Below are positions 1 to 6,459 of a DNA stretch of 7,839 nt, in pieces. The position numbers and the translations under genes are program-made. The stretch is from Xanthobacteraceae bacterium. Its GTDB lineage: Bacteria; Pseudomonadota; Alphaproteobacteria; Rhizobiales; Xanthobacteraceae. Positions within the stretch are counted from its first letter, which is position 1. Each line of letters starts with the position of its first letter. The stretch is from positions 1 through 7,839 of the forward strand of contig JASHYD010000052.1 in NCBI GenBank assembly GCA_030043175.1. Reading direction: 5' to 3'. The notes beneath the pieces were generated by a model, which was given only the letters and a program-made list of their open reading frames with translations, was not told where the DNA came from and ran no database searches.

Positions 1-1
1 T

Positions 2-682
2 GCAACCACGCGCGTCGTTGAGAGTTGGGCGCGACTGCCTGTTGCACTTAAGCATGTGCGGCATGAGGACCGTGGATTTCGCTTGGCGGAGATCAGAAAT
101 CGCGCGATCCTCGCGAGCGCGGGTTCCTATTGCATTTTCCTCGACGGCGACTGCCTCGTACGCGCCAACTTCGTGGCGGCGCACCGCCGCCTGGCCGAAC
201 CGGGATGCTTCGTTACCGGCAACCGAGTGCAGCTGTCACAAAAATTGAGCTGCCGTATCCTTGCCGAGAGGCTTGAGGCGGAGACATGGCGCTCAGACCA
301 CTGGGCTGCTCAGCGGGTCCGGGGCGAGGTCAATCGTTTCCTTCCTTTACTCCGCCTACCGCTTGGTCCTCTGCGCAAGCGCATCTCGCGAAAATGGCGT
401 GGTGCGCAGGGCTGCAATATGGCGTTTTTTCGGACCGACATCGAGCGAGTTGACGGCTTCGACGCAGCCTTTAGCGGTTGGGGTCGCGAGGACTCAGATA
501 TTTTCGTGCGTCTGATCCGACAGGGCGTGCTTCGTAAAGACGGCCGCCACGCCACAACGGTTCTGCACCTTTGGCATCCAGAGAGCGACCGATCGAAGCT
601 TCCAGGTAATCAGGAGAAACTCGATCTGTTGCTGAGCAGTGAGCGTGTCCGTGCGTCGCAGGGGTTATCCAATCTTAGGTGA
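2..682 (+). CDS. Family 2 glycosyltransferase, 3' part (5' end outside window)
   Basis: The frame is open from the window edge to a TGA at 680-682, giving 226 visible residues. The true start lies upstream, because the residues before the first internal Met (ARLPVALKHVR, then EDRGFRLAEIRNRAI) already read like a GT-A fold. Visible residues 46-50 (IFLDGD) carry the DxD-type metal/nucleotide-sugar motif. Residues 137-143 (GCNMAFF) and 159-166 (GWGREDSD) match the C-terminal galactosyltransferase-like module (Glyco_transf_7C), and HLWHP at 189-193 is the usual closing motif of this subgroup. By family, it moves a sugar from an activated donor onto a surface glycan such as lipopolysaccharide core or another envelope polysaccharide, at the cytoplasmic face of the inner membrane. 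The acceptor and donor cannot be told from this fragment. Its partners probably lie to the left of the window, since nothing downstream belongs to glycan synthesis. The family is confident; the exact role is not. Confidence 0.88.
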   Translation, partial: ATTRVVESWARLPVALKHVRHEDRGFRLAEIRNRAILASAGSYCIFLDGDCLVRANFVAAHRRLAEPGCFVTGNRVQLSQKLSCRILAERLEAETWRSDHWAAQRVRGEVNRFLPLLRLPLGPLRKRISRKWRGAQGCNMAFFRTDIERVDGFDAAFSGWGREDSDIFVRLIRQGVLRKDGRHATTVLHLWHPESDRSKLPGNQEKLDLLLSSERVRASQGLSNLR

Positions 683-697
683 AGGGCACCGGGCCCT
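683..697 (+). terminator. Weak hairpin directly after the glycosyltransferase stop
   Basis: AGGGC (683-687) pairs with GCCCT (693-697) around a five-base loop, starting at the base after the stop codon. There is no T-run behind it, so it is at best a weak or Rho-assisted end of the glycosyltransferase transcript. Confidence 0.2.
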
Positions 698-1114
698 GCA
701 CGCAGATTGGACTTCACTTCGACTCTTTACCGGGCGATTGGAAAGCTCGTTCGCCGAAGGGCCGGAGGCGATCGACGCCGAAGGCGATCATGACGGGAAA
801 GACCCGGCCCTGATCGCGTCGGCCCGCCAGCGGGTCGAACATTAGGAAATTGCCGCATCCGGCACGCGCCTTGAGAGCATCGCAAATTGCTCGACCATGC
901 TCTATCCGAAGGCGCGGGCGAGAAAGCTCAATCAACCGGCCGAAGCCGGCATCACAGGCCCCCTCCCGGATAGCGGCGGATCAGCCCCTCGGGCCAAGGC
1001 GCACACGCGCAGCGCGCTGAGCTGTGCACTCGCCAGGAGGCCCATCGGCGCCAGCGCCTGAGCGTGTGACGCGTGTTACGGTGCGATCACCAACCTCGGC
1101 CAACTGATTGAAGG

Positions 1115-1132
1115 CGCCGGCGAATCCCGGCG
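1115..1132 (-). terminator. Candidate GC hairpin downstream of the cupin gene
   Basis: CGCCGG (1115-1120) pairs with CCGGCG (1127-1132) around a six-base loop. It lies 22 bases beyond the cupin stop in the direction of that gene. A second short GC hairpin, GCGC/GCGC around GTTC (1144-1155), touches the stop codon. Only a weak, interrupted T stretch follows on the minus strand, so an intrinsic terminator is possible but unproven. Confidence 0.3.
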
Positions 1133-1154
1133 GTTCGCATCTCGCGCGTTCGCG

Positions 1155-1607
1155 CTATTCGGCAACGGTGCTCGGGTTCTTCTGATCGGCCACCATGAAA
1201 ATCAGAATCTTCGTGCGGGTGTTGGTGCTCGGGTTACGAGAGGTGGTGTGAATGGCGGTGGGCGGCTCATAAAAGGTGTCCCCCGCTTTGAGGATACGAC
1301 TCGGCTCACCGTTGATCGCAAATTCGTAGGTACCCTCCAGCACATACCCAAAGGTATGGTGACCGGGGTGCCGGTGACGAGAGCTGCTGCTGCCCGGGTC
1401 CCGATCGAGGATGCTCATTCGGACCTCCCGGCCGGGCAGGTCCGAAAGGGGTTGCGTGAGTAACTGCCCTGCAGCGGCAGGGGCGGGCTGCGCCACCGAG
1501 GTCTCGACAAATTTGACCGCGCCCAATGTGCCGGCCGCCGACAGCACCGCGGCAATTGCAGCAACCGCACCATGCGACACAGTCGTTCTATGTTTGATAC
1601 TGGTCAT
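1155..1607 (-). CDS. Exported or membrane-anchored small cupin-domain protein
   Basis: A 150-residue single-domain cupin. I placed the start at 1607 rather than at the in-frame ATG at 1706, because GGGAGGA stands about six bases before it and the next residues form a signal sequence: a basic start (KHR at 5-7), then a hydrophobic Ala/Gly/Val stretch at about 13-33, then a small-residue region (VAQPAPAAAG, 38-47). It is therefore probably periplasmic or anchored by its N-terminus. Cupin motif 1 is at 78-92 (HRHPGHHTFGYVLEG), with H78 and H80 as likely metal ligands; the glutamate that follows in the classic motif is absent, with Thr/Phe near that point. Motif 2 is at 109-125, with H120 as the third likely ligand. 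The family binds a metal in a small beta-barrel and includes oxygenases, isomerases and binding proteins; the substrate is not evident. It is followed, further along the same strand direction, only by the gap and the converging glycosyltransferase gene, so it is probably monocistronic. Confidence 0.82.
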   Translation of the reverse strand: MTSIKHRTTVSHGAVAAIAAVLSAAGTLGAVKFVETSVAQPAPAAAGQLLTQPLSDLPGREVRMSILDRDPGSSSSRHRHPGHHTFGYVLEGTYEFAINGEPSRILKAGDTFYEPPTAIHTTSRNPSTNTRTKILIFMVADQKNPSTVAE

Positions 1608-1924
1608 GACGTCCTCCCGGTTCTGGCTCGCTGCCCGAAGACGAGACCCAGCATAGTGCCGGTCGTCTCGACGATCCAATGGGCGTGTTGAATAGGCTGG
1701 GCTCAAGGTCTTTTCGCCACGGGATGCTCAGTCCCTAGGGGCTCGCCTTAGGCGGATGAAAAACTAGTCAGAAAACAAGTTCTGCAAGGTTGCCGGCAGC
1801 CCGCAAAACCTTCTCGCTCGATCAGCCACCGCCACATCATGCGTCGCGAGCCCAGCTCCGAAAAACTCCGCGCACCTCGACTTTGCCAGTCGTGCCGTCA
1901 GCTTCTCTTTCGCCCGAATTTTGC
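1608..1924. other. 317-base spacer between kinase stop and cupin start
   Basis: No gene is supported here. A minus-strand open frame reaching from the kinase tail to 1764 lacks a ribosome binding site and overlaps the kinase end in another frame. The spacer holds the tentative cupin promoter and one good stem-loop at 1734-1752: seven pairs including one G-T, with a five-base loop. Neither strand has a T-run after the stem, so I do not call it a terminator. Confidence 0.4.
1650..1679 (-). promoter_or_regulatory. Possible sigma70-like promoter of the cupin gene
   Basis: Read on the minus strand, TTGGAT (1679-1674) and TATGCT (1655-1650) are separated by 18 bases, and the -10 element ends 42 bases before the cupin ATG. 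A short inverted repeat, CGTC-GA-GACG, sits in the spacer at about 1663-1672 and could bind a regulator. The match to consensus is only partial, so this is a tentative call. Confidence 0.25.
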
Positions 1925-4576
1925 TCACGTTTCCGGGGGCTCTAGCGCGTTCGCTGCTGGGCAGGTCAGGCGCCACGTCACGCCCGAGGGCGCGTAATCA
2001 AGCTCGACCGCGCCATCCACGCTGCGCTCCGTCATCGCGTCCATAACTATGGTGCCGAACCCGCGCCGCCGTGGCGTACACACCGGCGGCCCTTCGCGCT
2101 CGGTCCAGCTCATGGTGAAAGTGTCATTATCCGTCCCCCAGCGAACATCGACACGACCCGCAGCCGTCGACAGCGCCCCGTATTTGCCCGCATTGGTGGC
2201 GAGTTCGTGGAGCGCGAGCCCGATGGCCTGTGCTGAAGCCGCCCTCAAGCGCAGCTTGGGGCCGTTAACCGCGATACGAGAACCAATGAGGTCGGCAAAG
2301 AGCGCGAGCTGAGCACGAACCAAGTCCTCGATCCCAACCCCATTCCATTCGTTGCGGACCAGCAGGTCCTGATTGGCTGACAGCGCCTGGATGCGCTCGG
2401 AGAAGCGCTCGACGAAATCTGTGGGATTTCTGGTGGCGGTCTGGTGGGCGATTGCGTCTACAACGCTGAGCATGTTCTTGGCGCGATGATTGATCTCGCG
2501 CATGAGGAGGCGCTCCCGTTCCTCCCGCTCGTTGCGTTCGGTAACGTCGGCAACGATGCCGACGACGCTTGCGGCTCGGCGTTCCCGTCCGGCGCCCTCG
2601 AAATAAGCAAGCCAATGCACCTCCGCCCAGCGAATCTCGCCGTCTCCCCGCTGAACCTGAAACGCGAACGCATAGGGCTTCGGATCGCTAGGATCGCGCG
2701 CCGTCTCGAAGGCCGTTCGAACCCTTTCCGCATCGTTCGGATGCACCAGCTTCATGACCCCTTCGAGAGCCGTCCCATCCTCGGCAATACCTAAGATTTC
2801 CTTGGAGCGCATATCCCACGAGATAACGCCGCGATCCGGATCGTATTGCCACCACCCGAGCTGGGCTGCGTTGAGGGCGAGCTGCAGACGATCCTTGCTG
2901 TCGCGCAGCAAATCCTCTGCTGCCTGTCGCCTGGCGGCGGCCCCTCGAAGCTCCGCCATGAGGGTGTCGACCTCGGCAACCGGGGTTTCGCCCGACGGCA
3001 ACGGACCGCCCTTTCCCAAGGTGGTGGCAGCGCGCGCCGCGTGACCGACCGAGCGCGCGATAAGCCGGCCCAACCATGAGGCCAAGGCAACCACCAACGC
3101 AAACGCTGCTAATGCCGTTAAGCCGATGGTCGACCACAGCGCACGAACCGGGGCCTCGAGCAGAGCTGTGGGGGCCCACACGACGGTTTCCCAGCCGGTC
3201 AATTCCGACCACGCGGATGCCTCCAAAGATGGCCGCCCTGCGGAATCGGCAAACTCGAATATGCGGGCGGGTCCTGCGCGATGCCACTGCGCCGGCGGCA
3301 GTTCCTTCCCCATGAGCGTGTCCTCGCCGCTGGACCGCGCGATGATGCGGTGCGCGGCGTCGGAAACCTCCGCCCGCCAGGCTGAAGGCAGTTTAGTTGT
3401 GGCCATCAGGCCTGCGAGGGCGTGCAGGTCGGGCGACCTGGCGAGGGCGTAGCGGTCCTCGCCGTCGATCTGCACCGGCACGATGATGCTGAACATCAGC
3501 CGCTTGGTGACGGAGCCGGTGAAGAGGCCGGCGACTTGCGGCTTACCTGTCGCAAGACACCTCTCGACTGACGATTCTGGAACACTGGCCATTCCCAAGT
3601 GACTGCGGAAAGGCACCCATGTATTGACGAGCTCCTGCATATTGCGATCGATCAGCACGATATTGCCGCTCTGGCGCAAGGCCAGCGAGGCTTCGGCTTG
3701 GCGCTGGAACTCGGCGAAGTCGCCACGGCGCAGCGACGGCGAGGCAGCCAATGCCTGCAGTCGCTCGATCTCGCCGATGATCTCGCGGTCAACGTCTGTC
3801 GACAGAGTATGTGCCTCACCCGTCAGGTCATTGCGAACGTCGCGGAGCTGCGCGTCAGTGATGCGGATTCCCGTGTACACGCCGAACAGCAGGAGCGGCG
3901 CAATGATCGCGCATCCGAGCATGATGAGTAGATGCCCCAACGGTCGCGGCCTGCGCAGCGCCGGCATCGCGCCGATGCGCAAAACGATCGCCATGCAGAT
4001 GCAAAGCAGGCCAACGGCGGTCAACGGCCTGGGCGTCTCGACCGACCGGTAAAAGGTGTGGACGCCGCTCAGGTAGGCGAACAGGCTGAACACTTGCATG
4101 AGGCCGGCAAGGCTAGCGAGCGCCGTGGCGGCGAAGTGATATCTTTCGAAGCGGCTGAGCGCCAGCGCAGCGCCAGCGAGCGCGAGCGCCACCGGCACCC
4201 CGTTTATCATAGGAAACGGGGCCTCAGTTCTCGGCACCGCAACCCGGGGCACCAGCAGGCGGTTTAAGTGGTTGATGCCCGAATCGATCGCGAACCGATC
4301 AAGCAGGTCGAGTGCAGCGATGGCAGCAACAGCCAGGCCAACGGCGAATGCCAAACGCGAGTTCTTGCCCGGGTGCACAAGGGCGAGGCCGAGACCGATC
4401 AGACACAACGCCGTCACAGGCTTCACGGTCGCAAAGCCCGAGCCCCAGTCCGACGCCGCTGATTGCGATCCCCACCAGGCGGTGAGCCCCGCAGCCGCAA
4501 CTGCCACCGCAGCAAAGGCGGCAACTTGGGTCGAGTCTTGCCCTTTCAGACTGCGGACCTCGGCAAAGAGCGTCAT
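1925..4576 (-). CDS. Membrane-bound HWE-family sensor histidine kinase (7TM-Cache-HAMP-PAS-HWE)
   Basis: An 883-residue hybrid-free sensor kinase. The start at 4576 has GGAG eight bases upstream. Residues 17-235 form about seven transmembrane segments (roughly 17-36, 51-68, 74-92, 125-142, 147-170, 185-203, 213-235). Residues 236-480 are a soluble domain resembling the Cache-type ligand sensors of alphaproteobacterial kinases. An eighth segment at about 482-505 returns the chain to the cytoplasm, followed by a HAMP-like linker (506-560), a PAS domain (about 563-680, with WWQYDPDRGVISW and IVADVTERNERE) and the transmitter. The H-box has H697 (EINHRAKN) as the phospho-acceptor. The N-box HELATNAGKYGALS contains H790, E791 and N795; W824-T-E826 is the WxE feature; GFG at 839-841 is the ATP-lid glycine motif. 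Together these define the HWE (HPK11) family. It probably senses an extracytoplasmic ligand and autophosphorylates; some relatives feed the PhyR/NepR general stress pathway. No response regulator gene lies nearby, so its partner and signal are unknown. Confidence 0.93.
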   Translation of the reverse strand: MTLFAEVRSLKGQDSTQVAAFAAVAVAAAGLTAWWGSQSAASDWGSGFATVKPVTALCLIGLGLALVHPGKNSRLAFAVGLAVAAIAALDLLDRFAIDSGINHLNRLLVPRVAVPRTEAPFPMINGVPVALALAGAALALSRFERYHFAATALASLAGLMQVFSLFAYLSGVHTFYRSVETPRPLTAVGLLCICMAIVLRIGAMPALRRPRPLGHLLIMLGCAIIAPLLLFGVYTGIRITDAQLRDVRNDLTGEAHTLSTDVDREIIGEIERLQALAASPSLRRGDFAEFQRQAEASLALRQSGNIVLIDRNMQELVNTWVPFRSHLGMASVPESSVERCLATGKPQVAGLFTGSVTKRLMFSIIVPVQIDGEDRYALARSPDLHALAGLMATTKLPSAWRAEVSDAAHRIIARSSGEDTLMGKELPPAQWHRAGPARIFEFADSAGRPSLEASAWSELTGWETVVWAPTALLEAPVRALWSTIGLTALAAFALVVALASWLGRLIARSVGHAARAATTLGKGGPLPSGETPVAEVDTLMAELRGAAARRQAAEDLLRDSKDRLQLALNAAQLGWWQYDPDRGVISWDMRSKEILGIAEDGTALEGVMKLVHPNDAERVRTAFETARDPSDPKPYAFAFQVQRGDGEIRWAEVHWLAYFEGAGRERRAASVVGIVADVTERNEREERERLLMREINHRAKNMLSVVDAIAHQTATRNPTDFVERFSERIQALSANQDLLVRNEWNGVGIEDLVRAQLALFADLIGSRIAVNGPKLRLRAASAQAIGLALHELATNAGKYGALSTAAGRVDVRWGTDNDTFTMSWTEREGPPVCTPRRRGFGTIVMDAMTERSVDGAVELDYAPSGVTWRLTCPAANALEPPET

Positions 4577-4863
4577 CTAGGCTCCAGAGGATCAAAGCCG
4601 AGCCGGCACGCTCCCGGACCAGCGAACCTGTCCGGCGGTGTTTTCAAAATAAGCGTTTGGATGAACGGGGCTATGTGTTTGCAAAAAACTTTTTTGTCGC
4701 AGTCGGAACAATTGACTGATCGGGTCAAGGCCTGCAATGGCGACTGACGTTGTTCAGCGGCGCCAGATGACTGCCCGCTTGGCGCGATGCTCAACTTACC
4801 AGGGTCTGGCTACAAGCGGTCGCACTGACATTGCCTCGGTGACTTCGATTTTTTCCTTTTACC

Positions 4864-4974
4864 TAGTTCCAGCGCGTTCGCGTCGCGCGCAGTCACCTTC
4901 AAGCGCAGTTTGCGGCCATGTGCGGCGATACGCGAACCAATGAGGGCGGCGACGTCGGCGAGTTGAACGCTTCT
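4864..4974 (-). pseudogene. Decayed fragment of an HWE histidine kinase transmitter domain
   Basis: On the minus strand this segment encodes AALIGSRIAAHGRKLRLK, which matches ADLIGSRIAVNGPKLRLR (residues 761-778) of the intact kinase at 13 of 18 positions. At the DNA level, 4899-4966 aligns without gaps to 2245-2312 inside the kinase gene; by hand count 53 of 68 bases agree. This stretch lies just before the N-box in intact proteins. Here the following residues (ARDANALELG) only loosely recall the N-box, which is then lost, and neither the H-box nor the G-box can be found around it. It sits in a minus-strand open frame of 115 codons (4810-5157) whose N-terminal half shows no kinase similarity. 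I read it as the relic of a second kinase gene or of a partial duplication, in the same orientation as the intact one. The similarity is seen directly; the history is inferred. Confidence 0.6.
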
Positions 4975-5120
4975 GCCGGGGTGCTCGAGCGCAAGCGCTA
5001 TCGTTGCGTGTGGTCGGGATCGCCTGGTGAGTTTAGCATCGAGAGGTCGGACTACACAGGCTTGATCGAGCGGCGACCGCGTATCATAAGGACGTATGGC
5101 CGTCGCGGGGGCAGGCTGTA

Positions 5121-5141
5121 GACTGGCCTGTGGACTGGCCA
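5121..5141. repeat. Short tandem repeat / TGGCC-GGCCA inverted repeat before the DUF1080 gene
   Basis: GACTGGCC occurs at 5121-5128 and again at 5133-5140, a 12-base period. The same stretch holds the inverted pair TGGCC (5124-5128) and GGCCA (5137-5141) with an eight-base spacer. It lies 58 bases before the DUF1080 start codon, a position fit for an operator, but chance is not excluded. Confidence 0.3.
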
Positions 5142-5198
5142 AAGGCTGAAAATACAAGTCTTGGATCTATCACGACAATCCTATCACAAGGAGGAAAC

Positions 5199-5801
5199 AT
5201 GACCCGCCGATCCGCTCTCGCCGTGGCGCTCCTCGTCGCCGGCTCCGGCATACTCTCGCACTCACCCAACGCGTCCGGGCAAGCCGGGCAGACGGGTTGG
5301 ATCACGCTGTTCGACGGCTCCAACCTGAACAATTGGGAGCCCATCGGCAACGCCAATTGGCGGCTGCTCGAGGGCGGTATCGTGCAGGCCGATCTGGGTA
5401 ATGGCTTCCTGGTCTCGAAGCAGGAATTTGGTGACTTCGAGCTCAGGGCGGAGTTCTGGGTCGATACCACCGCCAACAGCGGCGTCTTTATCCGCGCCAC
5501 CGATCCCAAGCAGGTCACGGCCGCGAATGCCTATGAGGTCAACATCTACGACACGCGCCCGGATACGAGCTATGGCACCGGGGCGATTGTCAATGTCGCC
5601 AAGGTGTCGCCGATGCCCAAGGCCGGCAACCAGTGGAACACCTACGACATCACTGCCAAGGGCGACCAATTCACCATCGTGCTCAATGGCGTCAAGACCG
5701 TGGACGGCGCCAAGGACGCCAAGCATCCCAAGGGGCACATCGCGCTTCAATACGGCCAGGGGATCGTGAGATTCCGCAAAGTCGAGATCAGGCCGCTCTG
5801 A
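5199..5801 (+). CDS. Secreted DUF1080 / 3-keto-disaccharide hydrolase-like protein
   Basis: A 200-residue protein. The start at 5199 is set by a near-perfect ribosome binding site, AAGGAGG (5188-5194), four bases before the ATG; an in-frame ATG at 5130 lacks such a site. Residues 1-29 are a typical signal peptide: basic MTRR, hydrophobic 6-19, and likely cleavage after SGQA. The mature chain is one domain of the DUF1080 family (PF06439, now named 3-keto-disaccharide hydrolase), a concanavalin/LamG-like beta sandwich. Motifs seen in order are WITLFDGSNLNNW (34-46), FGDFELRAEFW (77-87), NSGVFIRA (93-100), YEVNIYD (112-118) and the closing strands WNTYDITAKGDQFTIVLNG (146-164) and VRFRKVEIRPL. 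The length fits a single-domain member. It probably acts in the periplasm on a glycan or glycoside, by binding or hydrolysis; the substrate cannot be read from the sequence. It appears to be transcribed alone, divergently from the kinase gene. Confidence 0.87.
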   Translation: MTRRSALAVALLVAGSGILSHSPNASGQAGQTGWITLFDGSNLNNWEPIGNANWRLLEGGIVQADLGNGFLVSKQEFGDFELRAEFWVDTTANSGVFIRATDPKQVTAANAYEVNIYDTRPDTSYGTGAIVNVAKVSPMPKAGNQWNTYDITAKGDQFTIVLNGVKTVDGAKDAKHPKGHIALQYGQGIVRFRKVEIRPL

Positions 5802-6459
5802 TAATGAGACGCGGCTCGCCGCGTCGGATCAAGCGCCCGGCGCCTGCGCATCCGGGCGCCGGAGCGGCTCCGATCGGATGGCCCCATCGCTGCGTTGTCC
5901 TGCGGTGATGAGGCAAAAACGAAAAAAGTTTTACGGAATTGGTCCAGCAGCGGGGACGAGTTGGCGCAACTTGCTGCCGCGCGAGGAGTCGATGCGACTT
6001 GCCGGGCGACGTGGAGACATTTGCGCCACGCCATCCATGGCGGCGGTCGGATTTTGAAATGCGCGGAGCCGCAACCGGTACACCGGCAAAGATCCTGATC
6101 GGCCATTGGCGCTAGCCGTGCGCGACTTTGCGTCGCAACCGCGCTGATGCGCACCTCCCAAGGTCAACGGATGCCGTGACCTACATGATGATGTGCATTC
6201 TCCGGCTGGGTTTGGCGGCCCTCCACGATTTAAATGTGTCGGGTGCCAGCGAACGCGCCCGTTCGCCGTCGCTGCCGGCATCTGCTTTCGTGTTCACGTA
6301 GCAAGCGGCACTCGTTGTCTTCGTGCAATGTTGTCGTGCACGATCGTGAGGAAAGCGACGAACATAGAAATCTCTGCATGATCTGGAGCGGGCGCGAGTC
6401 GGCTCGGCATATGAGAACTTGCCCACCTACGGTAGGCCCGTCTTGAGCTGCTATGGGGA
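5802..6459. other. 658-base gene-poor stretch between two converging genes
   Basis: The DUF1080 gene and the Lrp/AsnC gene both end into this stretch. Open frames of up to about 130 codons exist on both strands but lack ribosome binding sites and recognisable domains, and their composition is that of random GC-rich DNA. Besides the hairpins at 5833-5872, it holds an A-rich patch at 5914-5931 and a cluster of TCGTG words at 6288-6348, including the perfect palindrome TCGTGCACGA (6334-6343). No repeat, tRNA or mobile element ends were seen. Confidence 0.4.
5833..5872 (+). terminator. Paired GC-rich hairpins after the DUF1080 gene
   Basis: GCGCCCGG (5833-5840) pairs perfectly with CCGGGCGC (5852-5859) around an 11-base loop, and CGGAG (5860-5864) pairs with CTCCG (5868-5872) immediately after. 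They begin 31 bases past the stop codon. There is no T-run, so termination is plausible but may need Rho. Confidence 0.4.

Larger units (their letters stand above)
683..1154. other. 472-base gap without a convincing gene
   Basis: This stretch lies between two genes that converge on it. Short open frames exist on both strands, the longest on the minus strand at 714-935 (73 codons), but none has a ribosome binding site, a recognisable domain or a plausible start. The minus-strand frame contains fairly protein-like text (for example FLMFDPLAGRRDQGR), so a remnant of a lost gene is possible, but I could not assign it to any family. No tRNA, IS ends or long repeats were seen. Confidence 0.4.
4577..5198. 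other. 622-base divergent spacer between kinase and DUF1080 gene
   Basis: The two flanking genes point away from each other, so both promoters should lie here. No intact gene is supported. The stretch contains a kinase-domain remnant (about 4864-4974), an A6-C-T6 tract (4683-4695) in otherwise GC-rich DNA on the kinase side, and a short repeat cluster (5121-5141) on the DUF1080 side. I could not pick a convincing -35/-10 pair for either gene. Confidence 0.45.

Noticed and set aside
714..935. Minus-strand 73-codon open frame with somewhat protein-like text
   Set aside because: No ribosome binding site, no recognisable family and no homologous context; kept only as a possible remnant in the gap description.
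1764..1976. Minus-strand 70-codon open frame overlapping the kinase tail
   Set aside because: It overlaps the certain kinase gene in another frame, lacks a ribosome binding site and shows no domain.
2688..3287. 199-codon minus-strand open frame inside the kinase gene, plus several plus-strand frames there
   Set aside because: All lie within the kinase coding region, whose domains are continuous from end to end; they are shadows of it.
4573..4794. Possible small minus-strand gene just upstream of the kinase
   Set aside because: It contains the A6-C-T6 tract as KKVF, has no ribosome binding site and overlaps the kinase start; more likely the leader region of the kinase.
5262..5750. 162-codon open frame antisense to the DUF1080 gene
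   Set aside because: It mirrors the codon structure of a well-supported gene in GC-rich DNA and has no features of its own; a shadow frame.
6070..6100. LCRCTGCG on the minus strand, recalling the LCRCTGY iron-sulfur motif of xanthine dehydrogenase-type subunits
   Set aside because: The motif stands alone in a frame with no other part of that domain, no start and no ribosome binding site; it is most likely chance.
5931..6281. 116-codon minus-strand open frame in the gene-poor stretch
   Set aside because: Composition is Arg/Pro/Ser-rich as in random GC-rich DNA, with no domain, signal or ribosome binding site.
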